From the NCBI RefSeq assembly GCF_030450125.1, contig NZ_CP123923.1:4712001-4776000 (forward strand): a stretch of 64,000 nt of DNA. Reading direction: 5' to 3'. The notes below the pieces were generated by a model. It ran no database searches and was not told the DNA's origin. It saw only the letters and a list, made by a program, of their open reading frames with translations. Source of the stretch: Streptomyces sp. WP-1. Its GTDB lineage: Bacteria > Actinomycetota > Actinomycetes > Streptomycetales > Streptomycetaceae. Positions 32,124 to 41,674 of this stretch are shown here, piece by piece. Made by a program: the position numbers and the translations under genes. The stretch's first letter is position 1. Each line of letters opens with the position of its first letter.

Positions 32124-32144
32124 CTCGCCGAGGCGGGCCGTCCG

Positions 32145-34670
32145 CTACTCGGCCTTGATGGCCGTCAGCATGTTCAGCCGGGCCGCGCGACGGGCCGGCC
32201 ACAGGGCGGCCAGGATGCCGACCAGGCCCGCGAGCACCAGGAAGAGCACCAGCCGGCCCCAGGGCAGGACCAGTTCGTACGTGGGCATCTTGGTGCCGAG
32301 CAGCTCACCGGCCGCCCAGCCGAAGAACACGCCGAGACCGATGCCGAGCACGCCGCCGAAGAGCGAGATCACCAGGGACTCCAGGCGGACCATCCGCTTG
32401 ACCGACTTGCGGTCCAGGCCGATCGCGCGGAGCATGCCGATCTCCTGGGAGCGCTCGAACACCGACATCGCCAGGGTGTTGATGACGCCGAGGACCGCGA
32501 CGATCACCGCCATGCCGAGCAGGCCGTAGACCATGTTCAGCATCATCGTGAACATCTGCGCGATGTCATCGGAGATGTCCTTCTTGTCCTGGATCTTGAT
32601 CGCCGGGTTGGAGCCCAGGGCGCTCGCCAGCCGGTCCTTGACCGCGGTCGAGGCGCCGTCCTTCGTCTTGACCATGACCTGCCTGTCGGCGGCCTCGGAC
32701 AGATGCGGGGTGAGCACCTTGTTGTCGAGCATGATGCCGCGGATCATCTCGTTGCCGTCGTAGATCCCGGCGACCGTCAGGTTCTGCGCCTTGCCGTCCT
32801 CGAAGTGGGCGGTGAAGTGCGAGCCGGGCTGCCAGCCGTACTCCTCGGCCCGGTCCTTGTCGACCACGACGCGGTCGCCGCCGACCGTGAAGCTGCCCCG
32901 GTCGATCTTCAGGTCCGTCAGCTCGGCGATGGACGCGCCGTCGACGCCGGTCACGTACTCGCTCTTGCCGTCGATGCGGGACTCGGTGCTGCGCAGCGGG
33001 CTGCTCGCGCTGACCCCGTCGGTGGCGGCGATCTTCTTCGCCACGTCCGGGGAGAGCGCGGAGCCGTTCGCCATGGAGACCACGTAGTCGGCGCGGATCG
33101 CGGAGGCGGCCATCTTGTCGATGGAGGACTGGAGGCTGCCGGCCATCACCGTCATGCCGGTGATCAGGGTCAGGCCGATCATCAGCGCGGAGGCGGTGGC
33201 GGCCGTACGGCGCGGGTTGCGCACGGAGTTCTGGCGGGCCAGCTTGCCCGAGACGCCGAACGCGCGCAGCAGCGGGGCGACGGCCGCGATCAGCGGGCGG
33301 GACAGCAGCGGGGTCAGTACGAACACGCCGATGATCAGCAGGACGGCGCCGAGACCCATCGGGGCCTCGCCGGAGGAGGCGTCCATCGACGTGGCGGCGA
33401 CGATCACCGCGGCGCCGGCCGCCGTGAACAGCGCGCCGATCGTGTTGCGCAGCACCAGCGACTTGGTGGTCGCCTGGGCGTGCACGCTGTTCATCGCCGC
33501 CACCGGCGGGATCCTGGCGGCCCGGCGGCCGGGCAGCCAGGCGGCGAGCATGGTGATGAGGATGCCGACCGCGAGGGCGGCCACCACGGTCCCCGGGCTG
33601 ATCACGAGCGGCCCGTCGGGCATGCTCGCGCCGAAGGAGCCCACCAGGGCGCGCAGGCCCGCGCCGATGCCGATACCGGCGACCAGACCGGCCACACCGG
33701 CGACCGCGCCGACCACGAACGCCTCGATCAGCACCGATCGGGTGACCTGGCGGCGGGAGGCGCCGACCGCCCGCATCAGGGCGAGTTCCTTGGTGCGCTG
33801 GGCGACCAGCATGGTGAAGGTGTTGGCGATGATGAACGTGCCGACGAACAGGGCGATCCCGGCGAAGACCAGCAGGCCCTGCTTCATGCTGCTCATCGAT
33901 TCGGCGATGGTCTTCGCCTGGTCGTCGGCGAGCCGCTGGCCGGTGATGGTCTCCACCTGCTGCGCGGGCAGCGCCTTGTCGAGCGCGTCCTTGAGCGCGG
34001 CCTGGGTGGTGCCCGGCGCCGCCTTGACGTCGATCTCGTCGAAGCCCTTCTTGTGGAAGAGCTTCTGCGCGGTCGGCGTGTCGAAGAGGGCGAGGCTGCC
34101 GCCCGCGGTCACGTTGCCGTCGTCGGTGGTGAAGATGCCCACGACGGTCGGGGTGAGCACGGGGCCGTCGACCGAGAGCCGCACGGTGTCGCCGACCTTG
34201 TAGCCGGCCCGCTGGGCGGTCTTGGCGTCGAGCAGCACCTCGTTCGCGCCGTGCGGCGCGTGGCCGCTGGTCAGCGGGTACCGGGCGTCCTCGGTGCCCC
34301 AGTAGTTGCCGCCGCTGGACTGCCAGTTGCCGCCCGCGAGCTTGCCGTGCTTGTCGGCGACGGCGGTGAAGCCGCTGACGACCCCGGTGGCGGAGGCGGC
34401 GCCGGGCACCTTCGCGGCCTTGTCGAGCATGGCCCGGCTCAGGTCCGGCAGCTTGCCCACCTTGTCGCCCTCGGAGTACTGGTACTCCGGCTGGACGGCG
34501 ACGTCGACATGGCCGAAGCCCTTGGCGGCGCTGTTCTGGTAGGCGTCGGAGATGGTGTTGGTGAAGACGAGTGTCCCGGAGACGAAGGCCACGCCGAGCA
34601 TGACGGCGAGCACCGTCATCAGCAGCCGGGCCTTGTGCGCGAGGACGTTGCGCAGGGCGGTGCGGAACAT
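32145..34670 (-). CDS. FtsX-type ABC transporter permease (second copy)
   Basis: An 841-residue membrane protein with the duplicated MacB/FtsX layout. The N-terminus (VLAHKARLLMTVLAVMLGVAFVSGTLVFTNT) is nearly the same as in the permease at 2237-4819, and both halves carry the coupling loop (KELALMRAVGASR and QEIGMLRAIGLDR). Large extracytoplasmic domains lie at about 40-265 and 510-715. It forms an exporter with the ATPase at 34670-35440; the start ATG shares one base with the ATPase stop (TGATG). The substrate is unknown. The two exporters of this window are clear paralogues. Confidence 0.92.
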   Translation of the reverse strand: MFRTALRNVLAHKARLLMTVLAVMLGVAFVSGTLVFTNTISDAYQNSAAKGFGHVDVAVQPEYQYSEGDKVGKLPDLSRAMLDKAAKVPGAASATGVVSGFTAVADKHGKLAGGNWQSSGGNYWGTEDARYPLTSGHAPHGANEVLLDAKTAQRAGYKVGDTVRLSVDGPVLTPTVVGIFTTDDGNVTAGGSLALFDTPTAQKLFHKKGFDEIDVKAAPGTTQAALKDALDKALPAQQVETITGQRLADDQAKTIAESMSSMKQGLLVFAGIALFVGTFIIANTFTMLVAQRTKELALMRAVGASRRQVTRSVLIEAFVVGAVAGVAGLVAGIGIGAGLRALVGSFGASMPDGPLVISPGTVVAALAVGILITMLAAWLPGRRAARIPPVAAMNSVHAQATTKSLVLRNTIGALFTAAGAAVIVAATSMDASSGEAPMGLGAVLLIIGVFVLTPLLSRPLIAAVAPLLRAFGVSGKLARQNSVRNPRRTAATASALMIGLTLITGMTVMAGSLQSSIDKMAASAIRADYVVSMANGSALSPDVAKKIAATDGVSASSPLRSTESRIDGKSEYVTGVDGASIAELTDLKIDRGSFTVGGDRVVVDKDRAEEYGWQPGSHFTAHFEDGKAQNLTVAGIYDGNEMIRGIMLDNKVLTPHLSEAADRQVMVKTKDGASTAVKDRLASALGSNPAIKIQDKKDISDDIAQMFTMMLNMVYGLLGMAVIVAVLGVINTLAMSVFERSQEIGMLRAIGLDRKSVKRMVRLESLVISLFGGVLGIGLGVFFGWAAGELLGTKMPTYELVLPWGRLVLFLVLAGLVGILAALWPARRAARLNMLTAIKAE

Positions 34671-35440
34671 CAGCTGGTCCGGCCCTTCGCGTCGAACTGC
34701 TTCATGGTGTCGAGGACCGAGTCGGCGGTCGGGCCGTACAGCTCGTCCACGATCCGGCCGTCGGCCAGGAAGATCACGCGGTCCGCGTAGGCGGCGGCCA
34801 CCGGGTCGTGGGTCACCATGACCACCGTCTGGCCCAGCTCGCGCACGGAGTTGCGCAGGAAGCCGAGGACCTCGGCACCGGAGCGCGAGTCGAGGTTTCC
34901 GGTCGGCTCGTCACCGAAGATGATCTCCGGCTTGGAGGCCAGGGCGCGGGCGACGGCGACGCGCTGCTGCTGGCCGCCGGACAGCTGGGACGGCCGGTGG
35001 CTCAGCCGCCCGGACAGGCCCACCATCGAGATGACCTGGTCCAGCCACGCCTTGTCGGGCTTGCGCCCGGCTATGTCCATCGGGAGGGTGATGTTCTCCA
35101 GCGCGGTCAGGGTCGGCAGCAGGTTGAACGCCTGGAAGATGAAGCCGATCTTGTCCCGGCGCAGCTTGGTGAGCTGCTTGTCCTTCAGCGAGCCCAGCTC
35201 GGTGTCGCCGATGCGCACGGAGCCCGAGGAGAAGGTGTCGAGGCCGGCCACACAGTGCATCAGGGTGGACTTGCCGGAACCCGAGGGGCCCATGATCGCG
35301 GTGAACTCGGCCTGCCGGAAGTCGACGGAGACCCGGTCCAGGGCGACCACCCGGGTCTCACCCTGCCCGTAGATCTTCGACAGCTCCGTGGCGCGGGCGG
35401 CCACGGCGGTGGCCGTACCTGCGATGGGTGTGGTGGTCAC
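34670..35440 (-). CDS. ABC transporter ATP-binding protein (second copy)
   Basis: A 256-residue LolD/MacB-type ATPase with Walker A GPSGSGKST, LSGGQQQR, Walker B IIFGDEPT and switch VTHDP. It is almost identical in motif spacing to the ATPase at 1452-2240, including the C-terminal (K)FDA(K/R)GRTS. GTG 35440 (VTTTPIAG) is preceded by GAGGAGC and matches the short N-terminus of its paralogue; the open frame upstream is not family-like. It is the first gene of a two-gene operon running leftward, transcribed away from the bldA tRNA gene. Confidence 0.92.
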   Translation of the reverse strand: MTTTPIAGTATAVAARATELSKIYGQGETRVVALDRVSVDFRQAEFTAIMGPSGSGKSTLMHCVAGLDTFSSGSVRIGDTELGSLKDKQLTKLRRDKIGFIFQAFNLLPTLTALENITLPMDIAGRKPDKAWLDQVISMVGLSGRLSHRPSQLSGGQQQRVAVARALASKPEIIFGDEPTGNLDSRSGAEVLGFLRNSVRELGQTVVMVTHDPVAAAYADRVIFLADGRIVDELYGPTADSVLDTMKQFDAKGRTS

Positions 35441-35839
35441 GGGACGGTGCTCCTCGGGACGATGGGGTCGTGGGGACCTCTCCATCGTCCCGGTGCCCGG
35501 GGCCCGGCGAGTCAGCCGCTGTTCCGGTTCTCGGGGGCGACTCGGGACGGACCGGGCGGGTGCCGTGTCATACCTGGGGAGGACCCCGGCCCCTGAGGCC
35601 CGCGAGGGAGCCCCGGCACCAAGAACAGGGGGAGCGCCCTTCTTTGGACGGTGAAATTCCGTCATTTCACATACAGGTGCACATGCGTCACGTCACGCTA
35701 CTGGCAAGTGCGGATGGCGAGTTCCGTGGTCTGATGCACCCTCAGACGTCAATAAAATAAGACAACATCGGTCCGACGTTCCGCTGTTCGGGGGATGCGT
35801 CCCGATAGGCTCGGACCCTCGAAGCGGAGCCCATGGCCT
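35441..35839. other. Divergent regulatory region between ABC operon and bldA
   Basis: No gene accepted. The 35640-35770 part is less G+C-rich than its surroundings (ATTTCACATACAG, TCAATAAAATAAGAC), as expected for promoters. TAGGCT at 35806-35811, about 30 bases before the tRNA, is a typical Streptomyces -10 element; no good -35 is seen. The tRNA start would be processed from this transcript. Confidence 0.45.
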
Positions 35840-35926
35840 GCCCGGATGGTGGAATGCAGACACGGCGAGCTTAAACCTCGCTGCCCCTTCGCGGGCGTGC
35901 CGGTTCAAGTCCGGCTCCGGGCACCA
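35840..35926 (+). tRNA. bldA: tRNA-Leu (anticodon UAA), bldA
   Basis: A complete class II tRNA. The acceptor arms GCCCGGA (35840-35846) and TCCGGGC pair; CCA is encoded at 35924-35926. The anticodon stem GCGAG/CTCGC encloses loop CTTAAAC, giving anticodon TAA at 35872-35874. A long variable arm (GCCCC...GGGC) and T-arm GCCGG-TTCAAGT-CCGGC are present. This is the only tRNA that reads UUA efficiently in Streptomyces and is the product of bldA, which controls development and antibiotic regulators by accumulating late. At least four genes in this window contain UUA codons. Confidence 0.97.
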
Positions 35927-36117
35927 CCTCACTCCATCGTTCGGTCGGGTAGCAAGTTCGTCATAGAAGACGATCACCCATGGCCGGGACGCACTCCTCC
36001 GCGTAGCGTGTGGGTCAACACGGCAGGGGAAAGATCCTCCTCAGGTAGCACGATCGATCCTTTGCCAATCCATTACGCTTGAGCCAAGGCTGCGCGAGGC
36101 AGCCATGGAGGAGTGAG

Positions 36118-37002
36118 ATGAGGAGCAGCAACCCGGTCTTCTCGCGACGGGGCTTCAGCCGCGACAACGGCTACGCCGGCTTCAACGCCGCACCGCAGGC
36201 CGGGTACGCAGGCGGCAACCCGTACGCGCAGAACCCCTACGCACAGGGTGGCCAGAACCCGTACGCGCACAGCGGCCACGGACAGCCGGGCGTCCAGTAC
36301 GGCGCCCCGCCGCAGGCCCCGGCCGCCACCGGCCGGATGACGATGGACGACGTCGTCGTCCGCTCGGCCCTCACGCTCGGTACGGTCGTCCTGGGCGCCG
36401 TCCTGGCCTGGGCCCTGCTGCCGGTCTCGCCCACGAGCTACGGCCTGGCCGTCGGCTCCGCGCTGATCGCGTTCGTCCTGGCGATGGTCCAGAACTTCAA
36501 GCGCACCCCGGTGCCCGCGCTGATCATCGGATACGCGGCCTTCGAGGGCGTCTTCCTCGGCGTCATCAGCGAGATGTACAACAGCCGCTGGCAGGGCGCC
36601 CCCTTCCAGGCGGTGCTCGGCACCATGGCCGTCACCGGCGCCACCCTCCTGGTCTACAAGGCCGGCTGGATCCGCGTCACCGCGCGCTACGCCCGCATCG
36701 GTCTCGCCATCGCGATGGCCTTCATGGCCGTCATGGTGGTCAATCTGCTGCTGGTCGTGTTCGGTGTCGCCGAGGACGGCGGCCTGCGCAGCTTCGGTCC
36801 GCTCGGCGCGGTCGTCGGCATCATCGCGATCCTGCTCGGCGCGTTCTTCCTGACCCTGGACTTCAAGCAGATCCAGGACGGCATCGCCTACGGCGCGCCG
36901 CGCAACGAGTCCTGGCTCGCCGCGTTCGGTCTCACCGTCACCCTGGTGTGGATCTACCTGGAGATGCTGCGACTGGTGGCGATCTTCACCAACAACGACT
37001 AG
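36118..37002 (+). CDS. Bax inhibitor-1/YccA family membrane protein
   Basis: A 294-residue protein. A hydrophilic N-terminus (about 1-75) rich in Tyr, Gly and Asn with NPYAQ-type repeats precedes seven hydrophobic segments and the family's C-terminal pattern (LDFKQIQDGIAYGAPRNESWLAAFGLTVTLVWIYLEMLRL). Bacterial members are poorly understood: they have been linked to calcium leak and to FtsH protease inhibition. ATG 36118 is preceded by GGAGGAG. The gene is monocistronic with a strong terminator at 37028-37058. Confidence 0.92.
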   Translation: MRSSNPVFSRRGFSRDNGYAGFNAAPQAGYAGGNPYAQNPYAQGGQNPYAHSGHGQPGVQYGAPPQAPAATGRMTMDDVVVRSALTLGTVVLGAVLAWALLPVSPTSYGLAVGSALIAFVLAMVQNFKRTPVPALIIGYAAFEGVFLGVISEMYNSRWQGAPFQAVLGTMAVTGATLLVYKAGWIRVTARYARIGLAIAMAFMAVMVVNLLLVVFGVAEDGGLRSFGPLGAVVGIIAILLGAFFLTLDFKQIQDGIAYGAPRNESWLAAFGLTVTLVWIYLEMLRLVAIFTNND

Positions 37003-37027
37003 CGCGCGTACGGCGCGCAGTTCAGGC

Positions 37028-37058
37028 AAGGGCCCCGGGCTTCCCGTCCGGGGCCCTT
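37028..37058. terminator. Bidirectional terminator
   Basis: A perfect 11-bp stem AAGGGCCCCGG / CCGGGGCCCTT with a 9-base loop between converging genes; T/A flanks serve both directions. Confidence 0.85.
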
Positions 37059-37079
37059 CGCCGTCCGGGGGCGGGTGTC

Positions 37080-37310
37080 TCAGAGCAGCTTGCGGGCCGC
37101 CCTGCGCAGGTCGTACTCGTGCACGATGGCCTTGGCGTGGCCGTACGCCAGGTCGTACTCGTGCCGCAGCCAGCTGACCTTCTCCTCGAAGCGGAACAGG
37201 GCGGGGCCTTCTTCGACGGTGCGCAGCCAGTCGGAGACCTCACGACCGGTGCAGTGCGGGATGCGGGCGAGCATGTTGCGATGGGTCTCCTGGGAGAAGA
37301 CTTGGGACAT
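37080..37310 (-). CDS. DUF4287-type small protein
   Basis: A 76-residue protein beginning MSQVFSQETHRNMLARIPHCTG, which resembles the DUF4287 family, with REVSDWLRTVEEGPALFRFEEKVSWLRHEYDLAYGHAKAIVHEYD. ATG 37310 is preceded by GGAGG. It probably forms a small helical fold; its role is unknown. It diverges from the gene at 37410, and the two may share a regulatory region. Confidence 0.8.
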   Translation of the reverse strand: MSQVFSQETHRNMLARIPHCTGREVSDWLRTVEEGPALFRFEEKVSWLRHEYDLAYGHAKAIVHEYDLRRAARKLL

Positions 37311-37409
37311 CGGCACCTCCGGGCGCAAAGGGGATGTGGGCCGGTCCTTCACGTCACCGTGCCCGAGGGTGCGCCTCTTGGCAACAGTGCGGCGCGTTAC
37401 GCTCGGCGC

Positions 37410-37721
37410 GTGGTTGATACGACACCCCTGACCCAAGCCGTGGATCACTTCGCCGACCGGCTGCGTGCCGCGCCGCAGAGCAGGCTCCAGCGCAGCGCCG
37501 CCGGGGCGGCGCTGGAGCTGGCCCGGGAGTTGGCCCGGCGGGCGCAGGCGGTGGAGGAGCCGGGCACCGAGCCGCGGGAGATGCCGGAAGCGGGGATGTT
37601 CGCGGTGGCGGACCAGATCGTGGTGGCCGCGCACGACTTGGCGCTGGTGCTGAGGAACGACGACGAGGTCGGCGAAGCGGTGCGGCTGGTCGAGGAGGCG
37701 CGGGGACGGGCAGGGGTCTGA
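37410..37721 (+). CDS. Small protein of unknown function
   Basis: A 103-residue, mostly helical protein (VVDTTPLTQAVDHFADRLRA then AALELARELARRAQAVEE) with no recognised domain. GTG 37410 lies only about ten bases after TTACGCT, a good -10 element, and no ribosome-binding site precedes it, so the message may be leaderless. The stop codon lies in the first of two 19-bp direct repeats (37717-37754). The name of the family is not known to me. Confidence 0.65.
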   Translation: MVDTTPLTQAVDHFADRLRAAPQSRLQRSAAGAALELARELARRAQAVEEPGTEPREMPEAGMFAVADQIVVAAHDLALVLRNDDEVGEAVRLVEEARGRAGV

Positions 37722-37754
37722 GCGCCCCGCCAGGTTCTGAGCGCCCCGCCAGGT
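37717..37754. repeat. 19-bp direct repeat spanning a stop codon, two copies
   Basis: Two adjacent copies of TCTGAGCGCCCCGCCAGGT. The first holds the TGA (37719-37721) of the upstream gene. Confidence 0.85.
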
Positions 37755-37814
37755 CTGGAACGCGCCCGGGTGCCGAGGCGCCGTCAGAGCCGGCGCCGTC
37801 CCGCCCACAGGGCC

Positions 37815-37934
37815 ACGCTGACGCGGTCCGCTACCGGGTCACGCACGCGGTCCGCTACCGGGTCACGCTGACGCGGTCCGCTACAGGGACGCGATGACGC
37901 GGTCCGCTACAGGGACGCGATGACGCGGTCCGCC
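37815..37934. repeat. 26-bp repeat array at the 3' end of the minus-strand gene
   Basis: About four and a half units with core ACGCGGTCCGCTAC: 37815-37840, 37841-37864 (24 bp), 37865-37890, 37891-37916 and a partial to 37934. The unit at 37891-37934 encodes the last residues ADRVIASL and the stop of the gene at 37907-38686. The period is not divisible by three. Confidence 0.85.
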
Positions 37935-38686
37935 AGGATGTAGAGCATGTCCTCGCCGCAGGCGAAGGTGAGCGTGTAGGCGCCGGAGACGCCCGAACCG
38001 CCCAGCAGATAGGGCGCGTCGCCCGCCTCCACGGCCCGCGCGAGCCGCTCGGCCGTCTCCCGGTGACCCGGCGTCATGCACAGCGTGGTGCCGTCGGCGA
38101 AGACATAGACGTCGAGGGTGCCCAGCGGTCCGGGGCGCACATCGGACAGCTCCACCCGCTCGTCGGCCAGGTGCTCCAGCGTGGTGGCCGTGCGCTCGTG
38201 GTCGCCCGCGGCCGACTGGGCCGGGACGAAGTCCGGGTGGGAGGGGTGCCGGCGGCGGGCCGCGGCCAGCTCCGGGGACTCCCCGGCGAACTCGTCGGCG
38301 TCGGCGGCGGACTCCGCCACCGGCTCCAGGCCCGCGAAGTCGGACGCCCGGGGCAGGAAGGGCTCGTGGTCGGACAGGCCGAGCACCGAGGGCGCGTCGG
38401 AGGCGTCCCGGGCCTCCTGCGCGGCCCAGAAGGCACGCGCCTCGGCGAGTTCCCGCTCCCGCTCCTCGGCGAGCGCCTCGGCCACGGCCGCGCGTATCCG
38501 CTCGGTGTCGGCGTGACTGCGGGCGTGCGGCAGCAGCGCGTGCATCGCCGCGGACTGGTTCTCCGCGAGCTGTGCCTGAAGCTCCGTGAGCTGGCGGCGC
38601 AGCTTCAGCACGGTGCGCAGGACGGCGACGCCCACGGCGCCCGTGGCGGCCGTGGTGAGCAGCAGGGCGATCGGCATGGCGCTCAC
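37907..38686 (-). CDS. Membrane-anchored protein of unknown function
   Basis: A 259-residue protein with an N-terminal membrane helix (PIALLLTTAATGAVGVAVL), a charged coiled coil (about residues 28-95; LKLRRQLTELQAQLAEN, AEALAEERERELAEARAF), an acidic linker, and a C-terminal globular domain (about 165-259; LGTLDVYVFADGTTLCMTPGH ending YILADRVIASL). Orthologues are widespread in Streptomyces as hypothetical proteins. GTG 38686 is preceded by GGGAG; ATG 38677 would also work. Its stop codon lies inside a 26-bp repeat array. Confidence 0.75.
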   Translation of the reverse strand: MSAMPIALLLTTAATGAVGVAVLRTVLKLRRQLTELQAQLAENQSAAMHALLPHARSHADTERIRAAVAEALAEERERELAEARAFWAAQEARDASDAPSVLGLSDHEPFLPRASDFAGLEPVAESAADADEFAGESPELAAARRRHPSHPDFVPAQSAAGDHERTATTLEHLADERVELSDVRPGPLGTLDVYVFADGTTLCMTPGHRETAERLARAVEAGDAPYLLGGSGVSGAYTLTFACGEDMLYILADRVIASL

Positions 38687-38994
38687 TGACGTACTCCCAG
38701 GTTCAAAAGTCGACCCCCGACTTCCTACATCAGCTTGAAGGGCGGACTACCCAGCTGTCAGTGCGTAACGTCACGAAACGGACAGTTCTTTGGCCTCGCG
38801 GCCACCTTCGGCGATGTGCCGTCCGGTGCTGACCTGCGCCGATGCCCGAGTCGGGGGAGATAGGTCACATCCTGGGGGAGATTGGATCACAGAAAGGCCC
38901 AGAACCCGGTGGTTTTGCGGGTTCTGGGCCGATCCCTGACGTAAGGTGCCCGATTCGCTACGGACGGTTGGTCAGCCGGTGCGCGCGGGCCGCG
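38687..38994. other. Intergenic region with terminator
   Basis: No gene seen. It contains the divergent promoter region of the minus-strand gene ending here and the thiolase terminator at 38896-38930. Confidence 0.5.
38896..38930 (-). terminator. Terminator after the thiolase gene
   Basis: A perfect 13-bp stem GGCCCAGAACCCG / CGGGTTCTGGGCC with a 9-base loop, about 65 bases beyond the thiolase stop. Confidence 0.85.
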
Positions 38995-40215
38995 TCAGCT
39001 GAGGCGCTCGATGACCATGGCCATGCCCTGGCCGCCGCCGACGCACATCGTCTCCAGGCCGAACTGCTTGTCGTGCCACTGGAGGGAGTTGATCAGCGTG
39101 CCGGTGATCCGGGCGCCGGTCATGCCGAAGGGGTGGCCGACGGCGATCGCGCCGCCGTTGACGTTCACCTTGTCCAGGTCGAAGCCCAGCTCGCGGTAGG
39201 AGGGGATCACCTGGGCGGCGAAGGCCTCGTTGATCTCGACCAGGTCGATGTCGTCGGAGGTCAGACCGGCCCGGCGCAGCGCCTGCCGGCTGGCCTCGAC
39301 CGGGCCGAGGCCCATGATCTCGGGGGAGAGGGCGGAGACGCCGGTGGAGACGATGCGGGCGAGCGGGGTCAGGCCCAGCTCGCGGGCCTTGGTGTCGCTC
39401 ATGATCACGAGGGCGGCGGCGCCGTCGTTGAGCGGACAGCAGTTGCCGGCGGTGACCAGGCCGTCGGGGCGGAAGACCGGCTTCAGGCCGGAGACGCCCT
39501 CCATGGTGACGCCGGCGCGCGGGCCGTCGTCCTTGCCGACCACGGTGCCGTCGGGCAGCGTGACCGGGGTGATCTCGCGCTCCCAGAAGCCCGCCGCGAT
39601 GGCCTGCTCGGCGAGGTTCTGCGAGCGGACGCCGAACTCGTCCATCTCCTGGCGGGTGATGCCCTTCCAGCGGGCCAGGTTCTCGGCGGTCTGGCCCATC
39701 GCGATGTACGCGTCCGGGACGAGACCGTCCTCGCGCGGGTCGTGCCAGCTGGTGCCCTCCTGCCGCGCGACGGCCTCGGTGCGGGCCTCGGCCTCGGCGA
39801 AGAAGGGGTTGCGGGTGTCCGGGAAGCTGTCGGAGCTGCCCTTGGCGAAGCGCGAGACGGTCTCGACGCCGGCCGAGATGAAGACGTCGCCCTCGCCGGC
39901 CTTGATGGCGTGCAGGGCCATGCGGGAGGTCTGGAGCGAGGAGGAGCAGTAGCGGGTGATGGTGCAGCCGGGCAGGTGGTCCATGCCCATCTGCACGGCG
40001 ACGATCCGGCCGAGGTTGTTGCCCTGCTCGCCGCCGGGCAGACCGCAGCCGAGCATCAGGTCGTCGATGTCCGTCGGGTCCAGCTCGGGCACCTTGGCGA
40101 GCGCGGCCTGGATGATCGTGGCGGCGAGGTCGTCGGCGCGCAGATCCTTGAGCGAACCCTTGCCGGCGCGGCCGATGGGGGAGCGGGCGGTCGAGACGAT
40201 CACGGCTTCGGGCAT
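38995..40215 (-). CDS. Acetyl-CoA acetyltransferase (thiolase)
   Basis: A 406-residue thiolase that joins or cleaves acyl-CoA and acetyl-CoA. The nucleophilic Cys is C90 in [11 protein letters not shown]. The second Cys lies in [10 protein letters not shown] near 392 and the catalytic His in [12 protein letters not shown] near 360. NEAFAAQ is the usual oxyanion-hole segment. Length and the C-terminus fit the degradative/acetoacetyl-CoA type II family. Monocistronic on the minus strand, it may serve fatty acid degradation or supply acetoacetyl-CoA. The same position holds a thiolase in S. coelicolor (SCO3079, from memory). Confidence 0.94.
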   Translation of the reverse strand: MPEAVIVSTARSPIGRAGKGSLKDLRADDLAATIIQAALAKVPELDPTDIDDLMLGCGLPGGEQGNNLGRIVAVQMGMDHLPGCTITRYCSSSLQTSRMALHAIKAGEGDVFISAGVETVSRFAKGSSDSFPDTRNPFFAEAEARTEAVARQEGTSWHDPREDGLVPDAYIAMGQTAENLARWKGITRQEMDEFGVRSQNLAEQAIAAGFWEREITPVTLPDGTVVGKDDGPRAGVTMEGVSGLKPVFRPDGLVTAGNCCPLNDGAAALVIMSDTKARELGLTPLARIVSTGVSALSPEIMGLGPVEASRQALRRAGLTSDDIDLVEINEAFAAQVIPSYRELGFDLDKVNVNGGAIAVGHPFGMTGARITGTLINSLQWHDKQFGLETMCVGGGQGMAMVIERLS

Positions 40216-40496
40216 CGGGGCTCCAGATGAACGGGGTTTGTTGCAGGGCCGGTCTGGAAGTTACCCGCCCGTAGTTGACAGGTCATCGGTGTCGGGGTGT
40301 GACACTGACCGCAGTTTCTAAGCGCTTGCTTTGGCGGCCGGGCGCCTCCGGCGGGCGGGGCGGGGTGCCGGTCGGTGGGCCGCCCGGACGCCATCGGCCG
40401 TACGGGCGGGCGCCGGACCTGCGCCGGGCGGGGTCCAGAGGCGCGGCGGGCGGGTGAGGCCAGGATACGGCGCACTCGCCCGCCCGGCGCCTGCCC

Positions 40497-41516
40497 TCAG
40501 GAGGACGGTGCCGCCGGCTCCGGCTCCGGGACCCGGCGGCGATGGCGCCGCTTGAGCAGCGCCCAGGGGCCCCGGGGCCCCGTCGGCATCGCGGCCGTGA
40601 CCTCCGTACCGGCCTCCGCCGCCGCCTCGGCCGCCGCCCGGGCCACCGGCAGGAAGCCCTCGCGCCGGGTCAGGTCCGGCCGGTCCTCCTCCGCCGGCCA
40701 CAGGCCCAGCGCCGCGCACACCGTGGGCAGCACGGCCATCGCCGCCGTCGCATAGCCCTCGGCCGAGGGGTGGTAGTTGTCCGGGCCGAACAGCTCCCGG
40801 GGATTGGCCGCGAACTCCGGGCCCAGCAGATCGCCCAGCGAGACCGTGCGCCCGCCCTGTTCCACCACCCCGATCGTCTGCGCCGCCGCCAGCTGCCGCG
40901 AGGCCCGCCGCGCCAGCCAGCGCAGCGGCTGCTGCACCGGCTCGATGGTGCCGAGATCCGGGCAGGTGCCGACCACCACCTCCGCGCCGGCCGTGCGCAG
41001 CCGCCGTACGGCCGCCGACAGATGCCGTACCGAACGCGTCGGCGGCATCCGGTGCGTCACGTCGTTCGCCCCGATCATGATCACGCAGATGTCCGGGGCG
41101 GGCGGCCCGGCCGACAGCACCAGCGCGACCTGGCGGTCCAGATCGTCGGACCGCGCCCCGGTCAGCGCCACGTTCCGCAGCTCCACCGGGCGTTCCGCGA
41201 CCGCCGCGAGCCCGGAGGCCAGCAGCGCGCCGGGGGTCTGCCCCGCGCGGTGCACCCCCTGCCCCGCGGCCGTGGAGTCGCCGAGCATCACCAGGCGCAG
41301 GGGCGGCTCACCGGGTACGTCGAACACCCGGCCGTACGTCCCCTCCGCGCCCGGTACCCGCTCGGCGGCGCCGTTGCCCACATGGCGCCGGGCCAGCCGC
41401 ACCTCCGCGAGCAGCAGCCCGACCGCGGCCGCTCCGACCAGCCCGGCCCCGCCCCCGCCGTACGCCGCCCCGGCCGCGATCCGCCGGGCCACCCGCGCCC
41501 TCGACATGTTCGTCAT
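40497..41516 (-). CDS. SGNH-family esterase/lipase, membrane-anchored
   Basis: A 339-residue protein. An N-terminal hydrophobic helix (about 12-37) acts as an uncleaved signal or anchor. The SGNH hydrolase blocks follow: block I GDSTAAGQG with the nucleophile Ser81, block II Gly in the VALTGARSDD region, block III GANDVT, and block V DNYHPS with catalytic Asp and His. The domain probably lies outside the membrane and hydrolyses acyl esters; the substrate is unknown. ATG 41516 follows GAGGAGG at a rather long distance; ATG 41507 is possible. It diverges from the CBS gene. Confidence 0.9.
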   Translation of the reverse strand: MTNMSRARVARRIAAGAAYGGGGAGLVGAAAVGLLLAEVRLARRHVGNGAAERVPGAEGTYGRVFDVPGEPPLRLVMLGDSTAAGQGVHRAGQTPGALLASGLAAVAERPVELRNVALTGARSDDLDRQVALVLSAGPPAPDICVIMIGANDVTHRMPPTRSVRHLSAAVRRLRTAGAEVVVGTCPDLGTIEPVQQPLRWLARRASRQLAAAQTIGVVEQGGRTVSLGDLLGPEFAANPRELFGPDNYHPSAEGYATAAMAVLPTVCAALGLWPAEEDRPDLTRREGFLPVARAAAEAAAEAGTEVTAAMPTGPRGPWALLKRRHRRRVPEPEPAAPSS

Positions 41517-41674
41517 GCGTCGCCGCCACCTCCTCGTAGCCGTACACCCACTCCTTGCCCCGTACAGGGCGTGCGCCAATCTCGACGGGGAGTGAACGAC
41601 CGCCCGGGCCGTTCCGGGGGCCGTAGGCTGACGGCACCACTACGACCACTTTTTTGCAGCGACCGGAGACAACG

